Shown here piece after piece: positions 1 to 5,480 of a DNA stretch of 6,591 nt (positions are counted from its first letter, which is position 1; each line of letters opens with the position of its first letter). A model generated the notes under the pieces. The model was not told where the DNA came from and searched no databases. It was given only the letters and a program-made list of their open reading frames with translations. The DNA lies in NCBI GenBank assembly GCA_037446075.1, contig JBBIJH010000154.1, positions 1 through 6,591 on the forward strand. The letters are read 5' to 3'. Made by a program: the position numbers and the translations under genes. This DNA comes from JBBIJH01 sp037446075. Its GTDB lineage: Bacteria; Bacteroidota; Ignavibacteria; UBA10030; JAHEZR01.

Positions 1-333
1 ATTCAAGTCCTTGTCGAAACGCTCCACTCGATGGTTTCCGTAGTCCGCAACGTAGATGTTCAGCCCAGAACCAGCGTAGACGTCCACGGGACGATCAAAC
101 TCCAGTTCGCCCCAGCCATACCCGCCGACGTCACGGACCGAATCACCCTCGGAATTGAAAACCTCCACCTTGTTGCTTCCAGCATCCACGACATAGACAA
201 GGCCGCCGGGACTGATGTCCAAGGCGAGCGAGTTCGAAAAATTACCAAAGGAGAAGATGTGCTCGCACTGTACTGTATCAACAGGAGAGAATGCGAAAGA
301 AAGTACGATGGCCCAGTTGGGGAGTGGATTCAT
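1..333 (-). CDS. NHL-repeat beta-propeller protein, N-terminal part (3' end cut by window)
   Basis: The minus-strand frame from 333 to the window edge is open for 111 codons. It contains two consecutive NHL-type repeats, at about residues 35-62 (core LVYVVDAGSNKVEVFN) and 79-108 (core NIYVADYGNHRVERFD). The pattern of a hydrophobic strand, a D-x-G/A-N-x-R/K-V/I turn and a terminal F is the hallmark of six-bladed NHL propellers, which usually act as extracytoplasmic binding or scaffold modules. The start is tightly bounded: the codon before ATG 333 is an in-frame TGA, so no longer N-terminus is possible in this frame. The N-terminus (MNPLPNWAIVLSFAFSPVDT) is hydrophobic and may be a short signal peptide, but it has no Lys or Arg. 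No clear Shine-Dalgarno is visible. The gene begins 21 bases after the GWxTD gene stops and is probably cotranscribed with it. The remaining blades and any C-terminal domain lie outside the window. The fold call is firm and the binding partner is unknown. Confidence 0.85.
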   Translation of the reverse strand, partial: MNPLPNWAIVLSFAFSPVDTVQCEHIFSFGNFSNSLALDISPGGLVYVVDAGSNKVEVFNSEGDSVRDVGGYGWGELEFDRPVDVYAGSGLNIYVADYGNHRVERFDKDLN

Positions 334-354
334 TCATCCAAGGGGAAATATCGC

Positions 355-1722
355 TCAACGCAGATACCTGCTCCAGCCTTCATCTCTCAGCTCACCCCTC
401 TTCGTAGAGTGGACAAGCTGGTAATCGCCAAAACCAGTTCGATCGACGAAGATAAAATGGACGCCGTTCTCAATTTGATAGTAGTACCAGATCTCGAACG
501 GTCTTGCCTCCCCTTCGCTCGGGTGCCGCTCGATCTCGTCCGGTTTACCGTACAGGATAAAGACTCGCCCGCGATCCGTTCGCCAGCCCTCCTTTCCAAA
601 ATGCGAGTAACGATCGTTCGCTATCGAGACACTCTGAAGGAAGTCTGCCCGTTTGACCGGGGAGCGGCCATCGCTACCCGCTTCTACGCGATTCCAAAAA
701 TCCTGCAAGAATTTCTTCTTCCCTTCTTCGTCTTTCAACTGATTAATCAGATACATCTCGGATTCTGTTGCCAGGTACTTAATCTGCTGGAATTCTTTGT
801 CCAGCTCGAGTGGGCTTAGGGCCGCCACTGCACCTGAGATCGAAGGGGAAATGGACGGCGCGGATTCAAGAGCGATGGATGGATTGTCAACATAGAATCT
901 CTTCTCTACTTGAGTTGCCTTCCCCGAAACGGCGTCCTTCAACGTGAGTCGGAGGGAATACCGGCCCGACTTGAGAGAAACAGCGTTCAGTGTTCCGACT
1001 TCCACCGTGCTTGCGACGCTGTAGCGTCGATCCCGACCAACTTTCTTCACCGACACTCCCGCGTTATCAACGACATCATACTCCAGACGGTAGGTCTTCG
1101 CGGTATCAAGCTCGTAGAGCTCCGTATAGACGTAAATCACGGGATGATCCTTTCCAAAAACTAATGTCGGATTCGGGATCACCACATGAGCATTCTTGTA
1201 ATAGGGGTCCGATCTGTCGCTTGAGGCCTTTATGGAAGAACAAAGTTCCAAATCGCTCAGCGCGGGCCTTTCCGTGTATGGATTGACATCGAGCTTGAGC
1301 CGAAGGCTATCGCGCATGGATGGATTCGCCGAATCGTAGGCAACCACATGGAGGGAGTACCTTCCCGTCGGGATGTAGTGACCAGCCTGTCGAACCACAA
1401 GCTGCTGCTGCGAGGCAATGGTCGTATCGCCGAGAACAACAGGAAGAACTGTATGCTCTTTGACGGCGGGCTCGCCTGAAGTCTCTTTCGTGACCTCTGT
1501 ATTCACTACAATAGCTCCTCGTAAACGTGGGCCCTCCGGCTGATATTTCAACTGACTGCAGTAAAACATGTAATAGAATTCCAAATACCCGCTCGTGGCG
1601 TCGTTACGAAAGCGGGCGTAGTCGAAATTCATGACGAATGGCGCTGTTTGCTTTCCGTCTTGTGCCGAAGAGCTTGCCGGCAATATCAGCAGAAGAACGG
1701 GGACCGAAAGTAGAAGGATCAT
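355..1722 (-). CDS. GWxTD domain-containing exported protein
   Basis: This 455-residue protein has the features of the GWxTD family found in Bacteroidota and related phyla. Residues 1-21 are a hydrophobic signal peptide ending ASSSAQ. About residues 25-270 are beta-rich and carry family landmarks: NFDYARFRND near the N-terminus, then a SDLELCSSIK segment followed by VVIPNPTLVFG. Residues 300-455 form the conserved C-terminal domain, with FLQDFWNRV, an NDRYSHFGKEGWRTD stretch (GWxTD at 379-383), GRVFILYGKPDEIERHP, and FEIWYYY before HFIFVDRTGFGDYQLVHS. The biochemical function of the family is not established; export to the periplasm or envelope is inferred from the signal peptide. ATG 1722 is the only usable start: the frame stays open 37 codons upstream to a TAG but contains no ATG, GTG, TTG or CTG codon. 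The signal peptide lacks the usual Lys/Arg after Met. Only a weak AAAGAG resembles a ribosome binding site. It lies between the PIG-L-like gene and the NHL gene. Confidence 0.93.
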   Translation of the reverse strand: MILLLSVPVLLLILPASSSAQDGKQTAPFVMNFDYARFRNDATSGYLEFYYMFYCSQLKYQPEGPRLRGAIVVNTEVTKETSGEPAVKEHTVLPVVLGDTTIASQQQLVVRQAGHYIPTGRYSLHVVAYDSANPSMRDSLRLKLDVNPYTERPALSDLELCSSIKASSDRSDPYYKNAHVVIPNPTLVFGKDHPVIYVYTELYELDTAKTYRLEYDVVDNAGVSVKKVGRDRRYSVASTVEVGTLNAVSLKSGRYSLRLTLKDAVSGKATQVEKRFYVDNPSIALESAPSISPSISGAVAALSPLELDKEFQQIKYLATESEMYLINQLKDEEGKKKFLQDFWNRVEAGSDGRSPVKRADFLQSVSIANDRYSHFGKEGWRTDRGRVFILYGKPDEIERHPSEGEARPFEIWYYYQIENGVHFIFVDRTGFGDYQLVHSTKRGELRDEGWSRYLR

Positions 1723-1892
1723 GGCTGTGTCTCTTTGCTCTGGGAACTTACCAGCGTTCCGTTTGCGACCTGCGAATGAGCTAGCCTCGTAGGGCTGTTT
1801 GTTAGCTGGGGTGGACCTTCCGCTCTCCCTTTCCTACCAGTCTAAAGCGATTCTCCACTCTGTGCACAGGTCTTCTAAAGAAATTACCCTTC
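1723..1892. other. Intergenic gap with no recognised gene
   Basis: These 170 bases separate the PIG-L-like stop from the GWxTD start. I see no convincing promoter consensus of either the sigma-70 or the Bacteroidota -33/-7 type, no strong terminator and no RNA gene. A weak imperfect inverted repeat (AGCTA ... TAGCT around 1778-1806, with an inner AGCC/GGCT) is too short and too interrupted to call. The gap is much longer than the 15- and 21-base spacings at the other tight junctions, so an internal promoter for the GWxTD-NHL pair is possible but not shown. Confidence 0.5.
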
Positions 1893-4316
1893 TTACCGAG
1901 GAATATAACGAGAACTCACAAGATTCGCAAGCAAGCGGTAGGCACCCGGATGGATATTCAGCAGTTGGGATGAGAGCTCGAGAGCTATGTAAGTAATCCT
2001 CCCATCTCCTTCTTTCTTCGTCACAAGCAACGCCACTCCGGTGTCTTGTGAACGAACGACAATCTCCCCTCCTTCAGCAACCGCAGGGTCAACACTTCCC
2101 CAGGCACGGGCAGAGATCCAGCCCTCCCAGTCAAGATCCTGAATCTTATTTGGATGACTGAGAAACGAATGGGCAGTATCAGCCAGGACCTTGGTCGTCG
2201 GAGCCAGAGCTGGCCATGTCCGGAATCCCAAGCTTCTAGCTGCCGTATCGTGGGATGCACTCGACAGGAAGACTAGATGTCCGCCGGCCTTCGTCCAGTT
2301 GAGGAGGCTAGGGAGGCTCCCAAGGAGGTCTGGCCGCAAGGAAGCTGCGGAGCGATCAACCAAGATTGTCTGAATCGAGAGGAGGGTGCTTGAGTTCAGT
2401 GAAAAGCTGTCAAGAGGCACAGGAGCGATCTTCAGCCGACGAAGGGCTTCTTTCAGAGAACTTGTCCCCAAGCCTGTAATCAGGCCGACTTTCCGAGTCG
2501 TATCAACATTGACGGCAAAGTTTCGTGCAACGAAGCGAGCCACAGGCTCGTCAGAAATCTTCAACTCTAACACGTGATCACCGGGAGCGAGAGTGTCACT
2601 CCACGACAGACGTAGAGTATCGATCACCCAAGAGTCTTTAGTCTTCAAATGAAATCGCTTGCGCTCCGACTGGCACACAGAGTCGTTAACGAAGGCATCC
2701 CCATACACCCCATCCCGCGTGAAATTCTGGAAGCGATAAATCAACTCCTCACGGGGGACAGCAAGGACCAAGGGTGTCAAGACCTCCGCTGCAAATCGCG
2801 GACCGACCCCAAGGACAATGTCCTTCCGGTACTGGAAATTCCTCTCACGCAGTGAGTCCTTATGAAAGATGATAAATGAAAAGGTCGTCCCAAGCGTCGG
2901 GCGCTCTAACCCATGAAGCGCTGTCGGGGAATCATAGTCCAGATCTTTCGGTGAAAGAATCCTGAATTCCTTAGGTACTTCGAAAGGCAATTGATGTTCA
3001 AGGGCTTCATTTATCACCCATTTCAATTCCATTGCTCCGGGGAAGAGAATAAAAGTCCGCCCCTTCGTAATCTTCGCTTTGAACTTCTTGAATCGTAGGA
3101 AGAAAAGCTGGCTCCGTGAAATGAGGCTGTCGCTTAATTCGAAATCGATGTCTACGTCCAGAACCAAACACCGCAGCCTCTCCAGTCGGTTCTTCCAGGT
3201 GACAAGCGCTTTCTGATTTGTGAGTGATCCTTGAAGATTCTCAAACCCAATCCTCTGATCGATACTGTCGATGGTTGAAGCGAGAACCGGGAGAAGCTGG
3301 GCGCCTTTCCCTGCCCTTGCCTGCATGGCGATCCGATTCACTGTGTCTGCAAGCGGTCGCAAATTCGGACCAGAAAGAACCAAGCCGCGGTCCAGAGATA
3401 ACGGGGGTTTTTTCGATGGAGGATAGAGATAAGTGTACGATCTCCTTCCCCGCCCTTGCCAGTACCTCACCTGCGCCCTCAGGCTCCGATAGTATTGACG
3501 CGCTTCCTCAGCGATCTTCTCATAAGATTTCTTGGAGATAGGATGTTGCAGGTTTGTGTTGACCCGAACTGGCTGGCTCGGTGAACCTCTATCGACAAAA
3601 ATTCGCTGTACTTTCCATCTTAGCCTTGCGTTTGCCGGGGTAACGCCGGGAAGCTCCACAGCCCCGCTTGCGGCCCCAGCAGCCTTGAGCAGCATTTCTT
3701 TGACTGCTTCCTGTCTCAGGGATTCAAATCCCTCTGTAGTAGTCCCGCTGGCACTTACGAAGCGGAAGTCCCGCGCAAGGAAGATCACGTCTGGACGATA
3801 GGTGAGAATGAAGGTTGCCAGTCTATGGATCAAGCTGTCAGCCTTCCAAACGCTGTCGAGTTCCCGACGACCGGAGGGGACGCCGAAATCAGGTAAGTTC
3901 AGGAAATAAGGCTCGACTCCGAGATACAAGAGTGCTCGTGTAGCTTCTTCTTTTCTGCGAGCGGCAAGTCTGAGGGGAGGCTCTTCAGTCGAGTCGCTTG
4001 GAGTCGCTTCGCCATTTGTGACATAGAGGTTGATCACCCTCGCCCCCCGACCGAGGCGCAGGTAGGCCATAGTGGCAAGATCCTCTTGCCCGGGTTCCAT
4101 TGCTACTGAGACTACGGTCGCTACGTTCTGGAGGTCGAGCGATCGCTGGTAGAGAGCAGCCCACCCGCGATCGGGAAAATACGGGCTACCCTGCAAGCGA
4201 TTAGCACGCGTTGGCTGGGGAGAGGCCAACGCTCCAGCTAAAAGCCCGAGAGCGATGGCGAACGGGTAAATGGTGCGTTTTCCTGAGATAGATTGGAGGG
4301 GATTCACGCGACTCAA
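1893..4316 (-). CDS. PIG-L/LmbE-like protein with GATase-like C-terminal domain, active site degenerate
   Basis: This 807-residue protein matches the architecture of the large (about 800 aa) PIG-L/LmbE-type deacetylase-like proteins of Bacteroidota and relatives. Residues 1-38 contain a signal peptide (core YPFAIALGLLAGALA). About residues 65-290 are the PIG-L Rossmann-like domain: strand VATVVSVA, then NLYVTNGEA (96-104), RRKEEATRALLYLGV (120-134), RPDVIFL (174-180) and SYEKIAEEARQYYRSL (264-279). A helical and beta-sandwich middle region follows. Residues 605-807 resemble a glutamine-amidotransferase-like fold (KVGLITGLG; ILVDRSA; WTKAGGHLVFLS), with family landmarks HPNKIQDLDWEGW (721-733) and GAYRLLANLVS (791-801). 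Family members normally have AHPDDE for metal binding and catalysis; here the site reads AMEPGQED (72-79), and no His occurs between residues 165 and 257 where the last ligand should be. Deacetylase activity is therefore unlikely. The start is TTG 4316; GTG 4307 is an alternative. Neither has a visible Shine-Dalgarno. It precedes the GWxTD gene. Confidence 0.85.
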   Translation of the reverse strand: MSRVNPLQSISGKRTIYPFAIALGLLAGALASPQPTRANRLQGSPYFPDRGWAALYQRSLDLQNVATVVSVAMEPGQEDLATMAYLRLGRGARVINLYVTNGEATPSDSTEEPPLRLAARRKEEATRALLYLGVEPYFLNLPDFGVPSGRRELDSVWKADSLIHRLATFILTYRPDVIFLARDFRFVSASGTTTEGFESLRQEAVKEMLLKAAGAASGAVELPGVTPANARLRWKVQRIFVDRGSPSQPVRVNTNLQHPISKKSYEKIAEEARQYYRSLRAQVRYWQGRGRRSYTYLYPPSKKPPLSLDRGLVLSGPNLRPLADTVNRIAMQARAGKGAQLLPVLASTIDSIDQRIGFENLQGSLTNQKALVTWKNRLERLRCLVLDVDIDFELSDSLISRSQLFFLRFKKFKAKITKGRTFILFPGAMELKWVINEALEHQLPFEVPKEFRILSPKDLDYDSPTALHGLERPTLGTTFSFIIFHKDSLRERNFQYRKDIVLGVGPRFAAEVLTPLVLAVPREELIYRFQNFTRDGVYGDAFVNDSVCQSERKRFHLKTKDSWVIDTLRLSWSDTLAPGDHVLELKISDEPVARFVARNFAVNVDTTRKVGLITGLGTSSLKEALRRLKIAPVPLDSFSLNSSTLLSIQTILVDRSAASLRPDLLGSLPSLLNWTKAGGHLVFLSSASHDTAARSLGFRTWPALAPTTKVLADTAHSFLSHPNKIQDLDWEGWISARAWGSVDPAVAEGGEIVVRSQDTGVALLVTKKEGDGRITYIALELSSQLLNIHPGAYRLLANLVSSRYIPR

Positions 4317-4327
4317 ATTGATCGGCC

Positions 4328-4367
4328 AAAGAAGAAAGGCTGTCTCGAGATTCCGGGACAGCCTTTC
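4328..4367 (-). terminator. Likely intrinsic terminator after the PorV/PorQ-family gene
   Basis: Bases 4334-4347 and 4354-4367 form a 14-pair stem (13 Watson-Crick and one G-U pair) around a 6-base loop. Read on the minus strand, the right arm ends in CTTTC and continues TTCTTT before GGCC. That is a short, interrupted T tract, as in a moderate intrinsic terminator. On the plus strand the stem is followed by CCTAATCG, so it would not terminate that way. It lies 27 bases after the barrel gene's stop codon and ends about 12 bases before the TTG start assigned to the next gene. An attenuator or a 5'-leader structure for the PIG-L-like gene is an alternative reading. Confidence 0.7.
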
Positions 4368-4394
4368 CCTAATCGACAGACAGCACGCATGCGA

Positions 4395-5465
4395 TCAGAA
4401 TCCTAATTTGACGGAGACAACATTGTTCGCATCGAAGAATTTCACGTCACGCCACGCATAGTCGATCGTGACGTTGATCCCTGGAGCCATGTACACGATG
4501 CCCGCACCGAGACTCGCTCCGTAGATATAGGAATCTGTCTCGCCCCCACTGACGGGTAGCGTACGCTTGTTATTCTCGGAGAGACTGTATCCGCCCCGAG
4601 CGTAGAGCTGGACTCCCTCGCCCAGGTAACCGATTTCTCCACCGAAGTGGTACACGTTCTCCGAGAGGTTGTTATTATCGAAGACGCCGCTCGCGCGCCC
4701 GACCAAGCGGTCAGCCAAGCTGATCTCGTAACCCAAGCCCAGCTCGATCGAGGATGGGAGCTCAAAGCTTGCCGCCTCAGACTTGAACTTTTGTTCTGGA
4801 CGACGTGTCCCCGAAGGGACCGCATCATGGAAGAGACCTGGTCCGTCGAATTTCATCTGAGGGCCAATATTCTTCACAGCGACTCCAAGTGTGAGCCCCT
4901 TGAAACCGGCCAGCTGCTGATACTGCACACCGAAGTCGAAGGCGACGCCATTGGCGCTGACGAGATCAATCCGTTCGGAGATGAGCTTCACCGCGATGCC
5001 AGCTGACACAGCATCGGTCAGAGCGCGTGAGTAACCAAGTCCGAGAGTTACATACGAAGGTGAGTAGATCCTTCCGGTCCGTCCCTCGGGATCGTCTTCG
5101 CTCGTCAGAGAGATATCACCGAAGGAAAGAGATTTTAGGCTGAAGGCAAGCGATCCGAGGCCGCCGAATTTTCCGGCGACGGCCGCGTAGCTCACCTTGA
5201 TATCAGCCAGATAACTCATGTAAGAGAACATGCCTTCCGCCGAAGCAGACATCCTCGAGACTCCCGCAGGGTTCCAATACAGCGCTTCCACCCCTTTCGC
5301 GGTTGCAAGCCCCGAGCTACCCATGGCAAGGTCTCGTCCACCGACGGGGATCAACAGTTCTGACGCTCCCGCAGTGCCGAGGCGTTTGTTCTGTGCAGCA
5401 ACTTCAGCCACACAAAACACCAGCACGCAGAGGATAAGCGCGAGGTAGAAAGTTCGTGGTTTCAT
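4395..5465 (-). CDS. PorV/PorQ-family outer-membrane beta-barrel protein
   Basis: This 356-residue protein has a classic signal peptide (residues 1-24, basic MKPR start, cleavage near AEVAA-Q). The N-terminal PorV/PorQ signature follows: GTAGASELLIPVGGRDLAMG (30-49), then GVEALYWNPAG (58-68). The NPAG motif close to the mature N-terminus is shared with FadL-like barrels. The rest alternates amphipathic beta strands with glycine-rich turns, for example TLGLGYSRALTDAVSAGIAV and ELGLGYEISLADRLVGRAS, and ends in SVKLGF. A terminal Phe is typical of proteins inserted by the BAM machinery. In T9SS, PorV is the outer-membrane shuttle that carries cargo from the translocon to the attachment complex, but many genomes hold several paralogues of this family, so equivalence to PorV itself is not shown. 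The ATG start has a strong Shine-Dalgarno. The gene follows a sorting-domain protein by 15 bases, which fits a T9SS-related role, and a hairpin terminator comes after it. Confidence 0.92.
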   Translation of the reverse strand: MKPRTFYLALILCVLVFCVAEVAAQNKRLGTAGASELLIPVGGRDLAMGSSGLATAKGVEALYWNPAGVSRMSASAEGMFSYMSYLADIKVSYAAVAGKFGGLGSLAFSLKSLSFGDISLTSEDDPEGRTGRIYSPSYVTLGLGYSRALTDAVSAGIAVKLISERIDLVSANGVAFDFGVQYQQLAGFKGLTLGVAVKNIGPQMKFDGPGLFHDAVPSGTRRPEQKFKSEAASFELPSSIELGLGYEISLADRLVGRASGVFDNNNLSENVYHFGGEIGYLGEGVQLYARGGYSLSENNKRTLPVSGGETDSYIYGASLGAGIVYMAPGINVTIDYAWRDVKFFDANNVVSVKLGF

Positions 5466-5473
5466 ATCCGTTG

Positions 5474-5480
5474 CTCTCCT
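5474..5480 (-). promoter_or_regulatory. Strong Shine-Dalgarno for the PorV/PorQ-family gene
   Basis: On the minus strand AGGAGAG sits 8 bases before ATG 5465 and directly abuts the TAA stop of the upstream sorting-domain gene. This fixes the barrel gene's start and suggests translational coupling of the two genes. It is the only strong ribosome binding site visible among the four starts in the window. Confidence 0.85.

Noticed and set aside
60..281. Minus-strand frame of 73 codons starting MIQYSAS
   Set aside because: It overlaps the NHL propeller gene in a different frame. The propeller frame shows two clear NHL repeats and this one shows low-complexity Ser/Trp/Arg sequence.
31..819. Plus-strand open frame of 262 codons
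   Set aside because: It lies antisense to the NHL and GWxTD genes, whose families are recognisable on the minus strand. Its own translation shows no domain, signal peptide or ribosome binding site.
1778..1806. Imperfect inverted repeat in the intergenic gap
   Set aside because: The arms are only 4-5 pairs and interrupted, and no T tract follows on either strand, so it is not called a terminator or operator.
1799..1996. Plus-strand frame of 65 codons spanning the 1723-1892 gap
   Set aside because: It runs into the 3' end of the PIG-L-like gene antisense, has no Shine-Dalgarno and no recognisable features.
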